Shown: positions 55,996-64,000 of the stretch, piece by piece
How positions within the stretch are numbered: the stretch's first letter is position 1
Layout: every line of letters begins with the position of its first letter
Source: Schauerella fraxinea
Lineage (GTDB): Bacteria; Pseudomonadota; Gammaproteobacteria; Burkholderiales; Burkholderiaceae_B
Assembly (NCBI GenBank): GCA_030849965.1
Contig: JAVDKL010000001.1
Span: 1,036,554-1,100,553, forward strand
Direction: 5' to 3'
Length of the DNA: 64,000 bases
Program-made: the position numbers and the translations under genes
Notes under the pieces: generated by a model
Told to the model about the DNA's origin: nothing
Seen by the model: only the letters and a program-made list of their open reading frames with translations
Database searches by the model: none

Positions 55996-57378
55996 TTAGG
56001 CGTAAGGATTTTGGGAAGACTTGAACTCGACGCGCAGCGGCGTACCGTTGAGGCGGAACGCCTCGCGAAAACGTGTTTCGAGATAACGGCGGTACGAGTC
56101 CGAAATCGCATCCAGCGCGTTACCGTGAACGATGATGAGGGGCGGATTTTGCCCGCCTTGGTGGGCGTAGCGCATCTTGGGACGGAAAATACCCTTGCGT
56201 GGCGGCTGCTGCTGCTCGACGGCAGCCTGCAATTCGCGCGTGAGCTTGGGCGTCGAAAGCTTGGCAAACGCCGCGGCGTGCGCTTCGTTGATCGACTTGA
56301 GCACGGGCTTGATGCCCTGCCCCGTCAATGCGACCAGGTTGTGCACGTTGGCAAACGAGAGGAAGCGCAACTTGCGCTGAAACTCACGCTCGATGCGATT
56401 GCGCTGATCGGCGTCGGTGTCATCCCACTTGTTGATGGCCACTACCACCGCACGCCCCGTTTCAAGCACGAAACCGGCGATGTGGGCATCCTGATCCGAC
56501 ACTTCTTGCGTGGCATCGATCATCAGCAGCACGACGTTGCTGGCCTCGATGGCCTGCAAGGTCTTGATCACGGAAAACTTTTCGATCGCTTCGAATACCT
56601 TGCCGCGCTTGCGCAGGCCCGCAGTGTCGATCAGCGTGTAGCGCTTGCCGCCCTTGTCGAACTCGATCTCGATGGCGTCGCGCGTGGTACCCGGCATATC
56701 GAACGCAATGACCCGCTCTTCGCCCATCAGCGTATTGATCAACGTGGACTTGCCCACGTTTGGCCGGCCGACGATCGCCAGCTTGATACGGTGATCGTGC
56801 GGCAGCTCCGGCATCTCGGGCGCATCCGCTTCGTCGCCGTCAAAGTCGGCTTCCGAATCCGTACGCTTGGGCTTGACCTCACCCATGCCTTCGAGGGCGA
56901 TCTCGATGAGATCGCCGATGCCGTCGCCGTGCGCGGCGGAGATCGGATAAGGCTGGCCCAAGCCGAGTTCATGGAACTCGGCGGTAGCGTTACCCGAGCC
57001 CATCCCTTCGGCTTTGTTGACCGCCAGCAGCACGCGCTGGCTATTACGACGCAACAACTGCGCGATATCGTGATCGTGACCGTTGACGCCAGCGCGGGCG
57101 TCAACCAGGAAAATCACCACGTCGGCTTCGGCAATTGCCTGCTTGGTCTGGCGTGCCATTTCGAGCAGGATGCCATCCTTGGCCACGGGTTCGAAACCGC
57201 CGGTGTCGATGACGATGAAGGGCTTCTCGCCAACCCGTCCCTCGCCGTAGTGACGATCGCGCGTCAGACCGGAGAAGTCTGCGACGAGCGCCGCTCTTGA
57301 TCGGGTGAGCCGATTGAAGAGCGTCGACTTGCCGACATTAGGGCGGCCGACCAGGGCGACGACAGGTTTCAATGACAC
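55996..57378 (-). CDS. der: Ribosome assembly GTPase Der
   Basis: Der/EngA (460 residues) has two tandem G domains and a C-terminal KH-like domain, and is needed for 50S subunit maturation. First G domain: [14 protein letters not shown] near 10, DTGGFEP and NKAEG. Second: [14 protein letters not shown] near 190, [11 protein letters not shown] and NKWD. The C-terminal end [20 protein letters not shown] continues into the KH-like part. An acidic linker ([20 protein letters not shown]) joins the two G domains. It follows bamB by 22 bases. Confidence 0.97.
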   Translation of the reverse strand: MSLKPVVALVGRPNVGKSTLFNRLTRSRAALVADFSGLTRDRHYGEGRVGEKPFIVIDTGGFEPVAKDGILLEMARQTKQAIAEADVVIFLVDARAGVNGHDHDIAQLLRRNSQRVLLAVNKAEGMGSGNATAEFHELGLGQPYPISAAHGDGIGDLIEIALEGMGEVKPKRTDSEADFDGDEADAPEMPELPHDHRIKLAIVGRPNVGKSTLINTLMGEERVIAFDMPGTTRDAIEIEFDKGGKRYTLIDTAGLRKRGKVFEAIEKFSVIKTLQAIEASNVVLLMIDATQEVSDQDAHIAGFVLETGRAVVVAINKWDDTDADQRNRIEREFQRKLRFLSFANVHNLVALTGQGIKPVLKSINEAHAAAFAKLSTPKLTRELQAAVEQQQPPRKGIFRPKMRYAHQGGQNPPLIIVHGNALDAISDSYRRYLETRFREAFRLNGTPLRVEFKSSQNPYA

Positions 57379-57400
57379 GTTATTTCAGACTTTCTAAGAG

Positions 57401-58567
57401 TTAAGGAGTGCCGATCAAGGCGATATCGCCATTGCCGGTTTGCACGAGCACACCTTGCGATGTGGTCTGCAGAGGCGACACGATGGCACCGCCGCCAAGC
57501 GACACACGCGCCAGGAGCTTACCGTCGGTCGACGACAGGAAATGCACATAGCCGTCGTAGTCGCCGTAGGCCACCGCACCGCGCAATACAGCCGGGGCGC
57601 TGAGCTGACGATTACGCAGCGCGTTCTGCTTCCAGAGATTGCTGCCGGCATCCAGCGAGAACGCGTTGGCCACGCTTTGTGCATCGGCCGTATACGCATT
57701 GCGATCGTCGACCGTCATGCCGCTCGAACTGGAAAAATCTTTTGCCCACAGCGGACGGCCGCCTTGCGAGACATCGAAGCACGTGATGCGGCCTTGATAG
57801 GCCACCGCGCACAGCAGGCGTCCGGCGATCTGCGGGGCACCGACCACATCGGTCAAGCGCTCAAGATCGCTGCCGCCCTTGGGCTGCGATACTGTGGCTT
57901 CCCACTGTACGTTGCCTGAGGCCGTATTGATGGCGAGCAACTTGCCGCCTGGCAGACCGGTAATCACCAGCCCTTGCGCCAACACCATCTGCGAGCCGCT
58001 TTGCAGCGCCAGCGCCGGACCCGGACGCTGCAGACTCCACATGCGCTCGCCAGAGTTGATGTCGAATGCCTGGATGCGGTAGTCGCCGCTGCGAATCACC
58101 ACCACGCCGAATCCAACCACGGGCGGAATCGACACATTGCTGGTGGCACGCGTGCGCCACTTTTCCTTGCCGCTGTCGTCGTACGCAATGATCTCGCCGC
58201 GTTCGGACGCGACCACAGTCACGTTGCCGTCGGTGCCGACGCCGGCCGACAGATCAGTATCTGCATCGGCAGTCCACACCGAGCGGCCGTCGGCCAGATT
58301 GTATTTACCCAGCTTGCCATTGGGCGTGGCAGCGTAGACGGCGTCGTTGATGACCACTGGCGCGAAGCCGATGCCCGCGCCCCGTCCCACCGACGTCTTC
58401 CAGACCTGTTTGACCGCCAGGCCCGGTGCATATTCGGTCAACGGCGCCGGGTCGTTGCGCCCGTCATCGTTGGAGAAAATCGAGCAACCGGCCAGTGCCG
58501 TCAGGCACAGTGCAGCCGCCGCCATCTTGGGGCCACGCGCAAACGTCGTCTTCCACAAAGCCATCAT
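57401..58567 (-). CDS. bamB: Outer-membrane assembly lipoprotein BamB
   Basis: BamB (388 residues) is the beta-propeller lipoprotein of the BAM complex that inserts outer-membrane proteins. The signal peptide ends in the lipobox LTALAGC. PQQ-like propeller blades are visible as repeats such as NDAVYAATPNGKLGKYNLAD, EIIAYDDSGKEKWR and RIQAFDINSGERMW. Start and upstream stop overlap (ATGATG), coupling it to yfgM. Length matches E. coli BamB (392). Confidence 0.95.
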   Translation of the reverse strand: MMALWKTTFARGPKMAAAALCLTALAGCSIFSNDDGRNDPAPLTEYAPGLAVKQVWKTSVGRGAGIGFAPVVINDAVYAATPNGKLGKYNLADGRSVWTADADTDLSAGVGTDGNVTVVASERGEIIAYDDSGKEKWRTRATSNVSIPPVVGFGVVVIRSGDYRIQAFDINSGERMWSLQRPGPALALQSGSQMVLAQGLVITGLPGGKLLAINTASGNVQWEATVSQPKGGSDLERLTDVVGAPQIAGRLLCAVAYQGRITCFDVSQGGRPLWAKDFSSSSGMTVDDRNAYTADAQSVANAFSLDAGSNLWKQNALRNRQLSAPAVLRGAVAYGDYDGYVHFLSSTDGKLLARVSLGGGAIVSPLQTTSQGVLVQTGNGDIALIGTP

Positions 58568-59202
58568 GCACCACCCAACGCATCAAGTTTCAAACGGACC
58601 ACCTGGACCAAAGGATCCGTGTTGCCCAGCGTATCGATCGCCTTCTTCCAAGCCGTGCGCGCCTCGTCCGGCTTGCCCTGCGCCGCGAAGATATCGCCGC
58701 GGCGATCCTCGAACAGCGCCGCAAACGGGGCCGGGGCATCGGTCAGTTGCGCAAGTGCCTGATCGTACTGCTTCAGGTCGAGCAACATGCCTGCCAGGCG
58801 CAGTTTTGCCACGGGCTGCAGGGGTGCGTGCTGCTTTTGAGCAGCCAGCCACGTCAATTGCTCGCGGGCGGCATCGGGATCGTTTTGCGCCTGCAAGGCT
58901 TGCGAAGCGACCAGCGCCCCGCGCGCGGCATAGCCGGTGGCGGGATAGTCGGCGCGCAAGGTACCCACGGCAGCCTTGATGCGCACTGCGGCGTCGGCGC
59001 CGCCCAGGCGAGCCGCATCTTCGAGCGCCTCGAAGTAACCCATGGCCTGGTTGGCGCGATGGTTTTGGTAGGCCTTCCAGGCAGTCCAACCGCCCCAAGA
59101 CAACGCGGCGGCGGCCACGACCGCCATGATCAGCGTGCCGTACTTTGCCCACCACGCCTTGAGCGCGTCGAATTGTTCTTGCTCTTCCAGATCGTAAGCC
59201 AT
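58564..59202 (-). CDS. yfgM: YfgM-like tetratricopeptide membrane protein
   Basis: A 212-residue inner-membrane protein: a short cytoplasmic start (MAYDLEEQEQFDALKAWWAK), one helix (GTLIMAVVAAAALSWGGWTA) and a periplasmic region of tetratricopeptide-like helices (DAAVRIKAAVGTLRADYPAT; RGDIFAAQGKPDEARTAWKK). In E. coli YfgM links the SecYEG translocon with periplasmic chaperones. Conserved hisS-yfgM-bamB order supports the name. It starts 5 bases after the hisS stop. Confidence 0.92.
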   Translation of the reverse strand: MAYDLEEQEQFDALKAWWAKYGTLIMAVVAAAALSWGGWTAWKAYQNHRANQAMGYFEALEDAARLGGADAAVRIKAAVGTLRADYPATGYAARGALVASQALQAQNDPDAAREQLTWLAAQKQHAPLQPVAKLRLAGMLLDLKQYDQALAQLTDAPAPFAALFEDRRGDIFAAQGKPDEARTAWKKAIDTLGNTDPLVQVVRLKLDALGGA

Positions 59203-59207
59203 GCTGC

Positions 59208-60494
59208 TTAACCCTTCGATTTCAGTACTTCGGGCAAGGCCGCCAGGGGCACTTGCTGTTGTGCTTGTACGGCGTCGCCCGCGCCGCGCAGATATTTGAC
59301 GCTGGCCGTGTCGGACGCCACTTCGTCGGCGCCAAGGATAACCGCAACGCGAGCGCCGCTGGAATCGGCACGTTTGAATTGCGCCTTGAAGCTGCCGCTG
59401 CCGGCATGCACGATGACGGCTAGGCCCACGTCGCGCAAGCGTTCGCCCACTTTTGCGGCCAGACGCTGCGCGTCTTCGCCTTGGTGCACGATGTATACGT
59501 CGCACTCTGGTTCGGCTTCGCGCTCACCTACCTGCTCCCACAACTCGAGCAGGCGTTCCATGCCGATGGCAAACCCCACCGCCGGATTCGGCTTGCCGCC
59601 CAGCAAGGCGATCAGGCCGTCGTAACGGCCGCCGCCGCACACCGTACCCTGGGCGCCGATGCGATCGGTGACCCATTCGAAGACGGTGAGATTGTAATAA
59701 TCCAGGCCACGTACCAAACGCGGGTTCAGGCGATAGCCGATGCCCGCATCGTCCAGACGCTTGCACACGCCGTCGAAATGCGCCCGCGATTCGTTGCCCA
59801 GAAAGTCGAACAGGCGCGGCGCGGCATCGGCCATGGCTTGCATGGCCGGGTTTTTCGTGTCCAGCACACGCAGCGGATTGCTGTACATGCGGCGCAGGCC
59901 ATCCTCGTCCAGCACATCCTTGTGCGACTCGAGATAGGTAATGAGCGCCGCACGATGCGCAGCACGTTCTTCAGCCTGGCCCAACGAGTTGAGCTCGAGA
60001 CGCACATCTGTCAGGCCCATGCGCTGCCACAACCGGCCGAGCATCACGATCAATTCGGCATCGACATCGGGGCCGGCAAAGCCCAGGGCCTCGACGTCGA
60101 TCTGATGAAACTGACGATACCGGCCACGCTGGGGACGCTCGTGACGGAACACGGGACCCATCGCGTACACACGGTGCGGGCGGTCGTACAGCAGATTGTG
60201 TTCGATCGTGGCGCGCACCATGCCAGCCGTCATCTCAGGCCGCAGGGTGAGTGAGTCGCCATTGAGGGCGTCGGTAAACGTGTACATCTCTTTTTCGACG
60301 ATGTCTGTGACCTCGCCGATACCGCGCGTGAACAATCGCGTGTATTCGAGCACCGGTGTGCGCAGATTGCGATAACCGTAGCTGGCAAGCCAATCGCGTA
60401 CGATGGCTTCGAGTTGCTCCCAACGCGCGCCCACTCCGGGCAACGCGTCGTTCATGCCACGCAGGGCCGAGACTTTTTGAAACGCTTGCGTCAT
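59208..60494 (-). CDS. hisS: Histidyl-tRNA synthetase
   Basis: HisRS (428 residues), a class II aminoacyl-tRNA synthetase. Motif 2 [20 protein letters not shown], the histidine-A loops [12 protein letters not shown] and [14 protein letters not shown], motif 3 GFAIGMERL and the C-terminal anticodon-binding domain ([20 protein letters not shown]) are present. The start at 60494 ([20 protein letters not shown]) fits the family; the longer frame to 60527 does not. Its degenerate paralogue hisZ is in the same gene run. Confidence 0.97.
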   Translation of the reverse strand: MTQAFQKVSALRGMNDALPGVGARWEQLEAIVRDWLASYGYRNLRTPVLEYTRLFTRGIGEVTDIVEKEMYTFTDALNGDSLTLRPEMTAGMVRATIEHNLLYDRPHRVYAMGPVFRHERPQRGRYRQFHQIDVEALGFAGPDVDAELIVMLGRLWQRMGLTDVRLELNSLGQAEERAAHRAALITYLESHKDVLDEDGLRRMYSNPLRVLDTKNPAMQAMADAAPRLFDFLGNESRAHFDGVCKRLDDAGIGYRLNPRLVRGLDYYNLTVFEWVTDRIGAQGTVCGGGRYDGLIALLGGKPNPAVGFAIGMERLLELWEQVGEREAEPECDVYIVHQGEDAQRLAAKVGERLRDVGLAVIVHAGSGSFKAQFKRADSSGARVAVILGADEVASDTASVKYLRGAGDAVQAQQQVPLAALPEVLKSKG

Positions 60495-60551
60495 GTCCAT
60501 CATGCCGTCGGACGATGCGCTACGCACCCCGCTACGGCAATGTCCCTCTGC

Positions 60552-61856
60552 TTAGTGTTGCGCGTGCTGGCCGCCGTAACGGCGCACGACGTAGTTTTCG
60601 ACGATGGTCTGAAACTCTTCGGCGATGCGATCGCCCTTGAGCGTGACCGTGCGTTCGCCGTCGACGAAAACCGGGGCGGAAGGCACCTCGCCGGTACCCG
60701 GCAGGCTGATGCCGATATCGGCATGCCGGCTTTCGCCCGGTCCGTTGACGACACAGCCCATGACGGCCACGTTCATCGATTCGACGCCAGGATATTGAGT
60801 GCGCCAGACCAGCATTTGACGGCGCAGATAGGACTGGATGCTATCGGCCAATTCCTGGAAGAAAGTGCTGCTGGTGCGCCCGCAACCCGGGCAGGCCACG
60901 ACCATCGGCGTGAAGGCGCGCAAACCCATGGTTTGCAGAATTTCCTGTGCGACGACGACTTCGCGTGTACGGTCACCACCCGGTTCGGGCGTGAGCGAGA
61001 TACGGATGGTGTCGCCAATGCCCTGCTGCAACAGCACCGACAACGCCGCCGTGGAGGCCACGATGCCTTTGCTGCCCATACCGGCCTCGGTCAAGCCGAG
61101 ATGCAAGGGATAGTCGCAACGTGACGACAAATCGCGATAGACCGTGATCAAGTCTTGAACGTGACTCACCTTGCACGACAGGATGATGGCGTCGCCCGGC
61201 AACCCCAGCAACTCAGCCCGTTGCGCATTGCTGATCGCAGACACGACCAGCGCATCGCGCATCACCGCCTGGGCTTCCCAAGGCTGCGCGCGGCGGCTGT
61301 TTTCGTCCATCTTGCGGGCCATCAACTCATGGTCGAGGCTGCCCCAGTTGACGCCGATGCGCACGGGCTTCTGATGCCGGCATGCCACTTCGATCATCTG
61401 GGCAAAATTATCGTCACGCTTCTTGCCGCCCCCCATATTGCCGGGGTTGATGCGGTACTTCGACAGCGCTTGCGCGCAATCGGGAAACTGCGTGAGCAGC
61501 TTGTGGCCGTTGTAATGAAAATCGCCGACCAGAGGGGTATTGACGCCCATGCGATCGAGCTGCTCGCGGATCGCGATCACTTCTCGGGCGGCTTCGGGTG
61601 TGTTGACCGTGATCCGGACCAGCTCGGAACCCGCTTGCGCGAGTTCCTTGACCTGGATCGCCGTGGCGATCGCATCGGCCGTGTCGGTGTTGGTCATGGA
61701 CTGCACCACCACGGGCGCCCCGCCGCCGATCGACACTTGGCGGTCGCCCCAAGACACCGCAACGGCGCGCGTCGCGCGACGGCTTGCAGCACCCACCAGA
61801 GGCGGTTCGGCGTCGCTCAGCATCGACGAGAGATCAAGCGAAGTCGGTTCGTTCAT
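60552..61856 (-). CDS. ispG: 4-hydroxy-3-methylbut-2-enyl diphosphate synthase IspG
   Basis: IspG/GcpE (434 residues), the [4Fe-4S] enzyme of the non-mevalonate isoprenoid pathway. [27 protein letters not shown] and [12 protein letters not shown] mark the barrel. The iron-sulfur ligands are in CPGCGRT and GCVVNGPGE near the C-terminus. It is longer than E. coli IspG (372), as is usual for betaproteobacteria, with an extra N-terminal segment and inserts. Its ATG directly adjoins the rodZ stop (TGAATG). Confidence 0.97.
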   Translation of the reverse strand: MNEPTSLDLSSMLSDAEPPLVGAASRRATRAVAVSWGDRQVSIGGGAPVVVQSMTNTDTADAIATAIQVKELAQAGSELVRITVNTPEAAREVIAIREQLDRMGVNTPLVGDFHYNGHKLLTQFPDCAQALSKYRINPGNMGGGKKRDDNFAQMIEVACRHQKPVRIGVNWGSLDHELMARKMDENSRRAQPWEAQAVMRDALVVSAISNAQRAELLGLPGDAIILSCKVSHVQDLITVYRDLSSRCDYPLHLGLTEAGMGSKGIVASTAALSVLLQQGIGDTIRISLTPEPGGDRTREVVVAQEILQTMGLRAFTPMVVACPGCGRTSSTFFQELADSIQSYLRRQMLVWRTQYPGVESMNVAVMGCVVNGPGESRHADIGISLPGTGEVPSAPVFVDGERTVTLKGDRIAEEFQTIVENYVVRRYGGQHAQH

Positions 61857-62363
61857 TCAGGGCGTATTCCGAGGCATCCAGCCGGCAGGCAACCAATCGG
61901 CGGGCAACCAGCCCTGCCAGAAAGCGTAGGCCACGCCTGCGAGCACCACGATGAGCAAAATAAACAGCCAACCCCAGGGCATGCCGGAGCCGGTTTCGTC
62001 TTCGGTGGGCATGGCAGCGCGCCCCTGCAACGGCGTGCGAGGGGCATCGTTGACCAGACCGCGCGACTCGCCCGTACGCGCCGCAAGCGACGCCACGATC
62101 GCGGCATCGTCGGCGCCGAGCAGGCGTGCGTAGTTGCGGGCCAGGCCGCGCAGCGACACGCCCGTGGGCAACTCGTCCCAACGTTCGTTTTCGAGCGCGT
62201 CGATCTGGCGCGGCGCAAACTTGATTCGACTGGACACTTCTTCCAGCGACCAACCGCGCGTTTGACGCAGTGCGCGCAGCGAACCGCCGAGCGTGTTGGT
62301 CGCACCGGCCCCACCTGCGGGGTCGAGCGTCGCGGAAGCGGAATCTGAAACCGGAATACTCAT
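61857..62363 (-). CDS. rodZ: Short RodZ-like protein (helix-turn-helix plus membrane helix)
   Basis: A 168-residue protein. The N-terminal Xre-type helix-turn-helix domain is at about 25-90 ([40 protein letters not shown]), a linker follows, and a membrane helix at about 130-150 ([20 protein letters not shown]). It ends about 20 residues after the helix. E. coli RodZ (337) has a further periplasmic DUF4115 domain that is missing here. RodZ ties MreB to the cell envelope and sets rod shape. ATGA overlap with rlmN. Confidence 0.85.
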   Translation of the reverse strand: MSIPVSDSASATLDPAGGAGATNTLGGSLRALRQTRGWSLEEVSSRIKFAPRQIDALENERWDELPTGVSLRGLARNYARLLGADDAAIVASLAARTGESRGLVNDAPRTPLQGRAAMPTEDETGSGMPWGWLFILLIVVLAGVAYAFWQGWLPADWLPAGWMPRNTP

Positions 62364-63526
62364 GCCGCCACCTGCTTGATGGGAATGGAAAGGCGTTGCG
62401 TTGCCATGCGTTCGGCGATCCGTGTACGGTCGCGTACTTCGCCGGCGAGCTGACCACAGGCGGCGTCGATATCTTCGCCGCGGGTCTTGCGCACCGTCGT
62501 GATGACGCCCGCATCCATCAGTCGTTGCGCAAACGTGCGCACCCGCGCCATCGGCGAGCGGGTCAGTCCAGACTGAGGAAACGGATTAAACGGAATCAGG
62601 TTGAGCTTGCAGCGCACCTGGCGCGCAATCTCGATCAATTCACGCGCATGCGCGTCGCTATCGTTGATGCCGTCGAGCATCACGTATTCGAACGTGATGA
62701 AATCGCGCGGCGCAAACTCGAGATAGCGATTGCAAGCGGCAATCAGCTCGTTGAGCGGGTATTTCTTGTTGAGTGGCACCAGCCGATCGCGCAAGGCGTC
62801 GTTGGGCGCATGCAGCGACACGGCCAAGGCCACTGGACAGTCTTGCGACAACCGATCCATCATGGGCACGACACCCGACGTGGACACGGTGACCCGGCGG
62901 CGCGACAAACCATAGGCATTGTCATCGAGCATCAGCTTGAGCGCCGTGACGACGGGGACGTAGTTGAGCAACGGCTCGCCCATGCCCATCATCACCACAT
63001 TGCTGATCACGCGTGGATCGGCGGTGGCTTCAACCTTGCCATCCGGACTGGCCAGACGGGCGCTGCCGATGTCCCGCTCGATTTCACGCCGTGCCCACCA
63101 CAACTGACCGATGATCTCGCTGGCGGTGAGGTTGCGGCTGAAACCTTGATATCCAGTGGAGCAGAACGGGCAACCGACCGTGCACCCGGCCTGACTCGAA
63201 ATACATAGCGTGCCGCGATCGTCTTCGGGGATGAACACCGTTTCGACCGCATTGCCGGCACCCACATCGAATAGCCACTTGCGGCAGCCATCGGTGGCAT
63301 GCTGGACCGTGGACACCGTGGGCGCTTGCACGACGCAATGCTGCGTCAGTTGCTCGCGGAAACCACGGGCCAGGTCGGACATATCCTCGAAGGAATCGGC
63401 ACCGCGCTGGTGAATCCAGCGCTGCAACTGACGGGCGCGAAACGGCTTGCCGCCCCACTGGGCGACGAGGTCGACCAGTGCGGTGGCATCCATGCCCAAC
63501 AGATTGACGCGTTCGAGGTTGTCCAT
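62360..63526 (-). CDS. rlmN: 23S rRNA/tRNA adenine-C2 methyltransferase RlmN
   Basis: RlmN (388 residues) is a radical-SAM enzyme that methylates A2503 of 23S rRNA and A37 of some tRNAs. The radical-SAM cluster is CTVGCPFC (C-x3-C-x2-C). Other marks are [30 protein letters not shown] and [12 protein letters not shown]. The catalytic cysteine in AACGQL near the C-terminus is present. It overlaps rodZ by 4 bases and follows ndk. Confidence 0.97.
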   Translation of the reverse strand: MDNLERVNLLGMDATALVDLVAQWGGKPFRARQLQRWIHQRGADSFEDMSDLARGFREQLTQHCVVQAPTVSTVQHATDGCRKWLFDVGAGNAVETVFIPEDDRGTLCISSQAGCTVGCPFCSTGYQGFSRNLTASEIIGQLWWARREIERDIGSARLASPDGKVEATADPRVISNVVMMGMGEPLLNYVPVVTALKLMLDDNAYGLSRRRVTVSTSGVVPMMDRLSQDCPVALAVSLHAPNDALRDRLVPLNKKYPLNELIAACNRYLEFAPRDFITFEYVMLDGINDSDAHARELIEIARQVRCKLNLIPFNPFPQSGLTRSPMARVRTFAQRLMDAGVITTVRKTRGEDIDAACGQLAGEVRDRTRIAERMATQRLSIPIKQVAA

Positions 63527-63572
63527 GTCGTACTCAAACCGGATTGGAAGACTGACGAATCAGTCTAGCCAA

Positions 63573-63998
63573 TTAACGGCTGTGGATATTGATTTCGGGG
63601 AAAAAGAAGGCGATTTCCACGGCGGCCGTTTCGGCAGCGTCCGAACCGTGTACGGCGTTGGCATCGATGCTGTCGGCGAAATCGGCGCGGATCGTGCCTT
63701 TTTCAGCTTTCTTGGGATCGGTCGCGCCCATCAGGTCACGGTTCTTCAGGATGGCGCCTTCGCCTTCCAGCGCTTGCACGAACACCGGGCCCGAGATCAT
63801 GAAGTCGACCAGATCCTTGAAGAAGGGGCGCGCGCTGTGAACGGCGTAGAAACGCTCGGCATCGGCACGCGACAGTTGCAACATGCGTGCAGCGATGACT
63901 TTGAGGCCGGCCTGCTCGAAACGAGCGACGATTTGACCGACAACGTTCTTGGCCACGGCATCGGGCTTGATGATCGAGAGGGTACGTTCGATGGACAT
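63573..63998 (-). CDS. ndk: Nucleoside diphosphate kinase
   Basis: Ndk (141 residues) equilibrates nucleoside di- and triphosphates via a phospho-histidine. The N-terminus [20 protein letters not shown], the catalytic histidine in NAVHGSD and the terminal EIAFFFPE are all canonical. The ATG lies 2 bases from the right end of the window, so its promoter is outside. It opens the minus-strand housekeeping run. Confidence 0.98.
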   Translation of the reverse strand: MSIERTLSIIKPDAVAKNVVGQIVARFEQAGLKVIAARMLQLSRADAERFYAVHSARPFFKDLVDFMISGPVFVQALEGEGAILKNRDLMGATDPKKAEKGTIRADFADSIDANAVHGSDAAETAAVEIAFFFPEINIHSR

Positions 63999-64000
63999 GA

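Noticed and set aside
55075-57300. A 741-codon plus-strand open frame opposite hisC and der
   Set aside because: It mirrors two intact conserved genes and its translation is His/Arg/Gln/Asp-rich without domains, as for other antisense shadows.

Overview
This 64-kb window is a chromosome segment of a high-GC betaproteobacterium. Gene order and protein similarity point to Burkholderiales, most likely the Alcaligenaceae (Bordetella/Achromobacter relatives). The clearest evidence is the long minus-strand housekeeping run ndk-rlmN-rodZ-ispG-hisS-yfgM-bamB-der-hisC-hfq-hflX-hflK-hflC-hisZ-purA (63998 down to 48369), followed by a phosphoribosyltransferase gene and then rpsU-dnaG-rpoD (47504 to 42228) with a CAU-anticodon tRNA just behind rpoD. 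I saw no insertion sequences, prophage, rRNA or CRISPR arrays. I cannot name the species.

Layout. 1-1639: metE (cut by the window edge) and divergent metR, with a MetR-type box between them. 1643-3562: recX and recA under a LexA box that sits inside the recA promoter. 3658-7719: an OmpR-type regulator, a TctE-type sensor kinase and a metabolite:proton symporter with a large periplasmic insert. 7720-8143: a gene-free stretch ending in an unassigned rho-independent terminator. 8144-16424: a nine-gene, translationally coupled minus-strand operon facing a TetR regulator. It encodes two chalcone-isomerase-fold proteins, a flavin amine oxidase, DUF1365, a Cfa-like methyltransferase, a GPH-type transporter, a DUF3833 lipoprotein, an SDR and an NTF2-like protein. 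I read it as a membrane-lipid (fatty acyl chain) modification system. The methyltransferase has lost two residues matching the bicarbonate ligands of E. coli Cfa, so its product may not be a cyclopropane.

16558-21680: a small membrane protein, rdgC, a secreted DUF4394 protein, an RskA-like anti-sigma factor with its ECF sigma factor, and directly upstream of these an aspartate carbamoyltransferase carrying an extra N-terminal helix-turn-helix-like domain. 21895-42000 is an accessory stretch of mostly small genes: disordered proteins, entericidin, CsbD, two DUF4142 proteins, lipoproteins, a zinc ribbon and a four-gene operon of tiny proteins. Scattered among them are larger enzymes: two flavoproteins, a methyltransferase, an AsmA-like protein, an aldo/keto reductase, a TTG-started glycogen phosphorylase and a diguanylate cyclase. 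Many of the small genes have good ribosome binding sites and their own terminators, which supports their being real.

42136-64000 is the conserved core: sigma-70, primase and ribosomal protein S21 (macromolecular synthesis), HflKC/HflX/Hfq (membrane proteolysis control and RNA chaperoning), histidine synthesis (HisC, HisZ), purine synthesis (PurA), BamB/YfgM (outer-membrane assembly and periplasmic chaperoning), Der (ribosome assembly), HisS, IspG, RodZ, RlmN and Ndk. The most promising leads are the lipid-modification operon, the helix-turn-helix/carbamoyltransferase fusion beside the sigma factor, and the orphan terminator near 8100.
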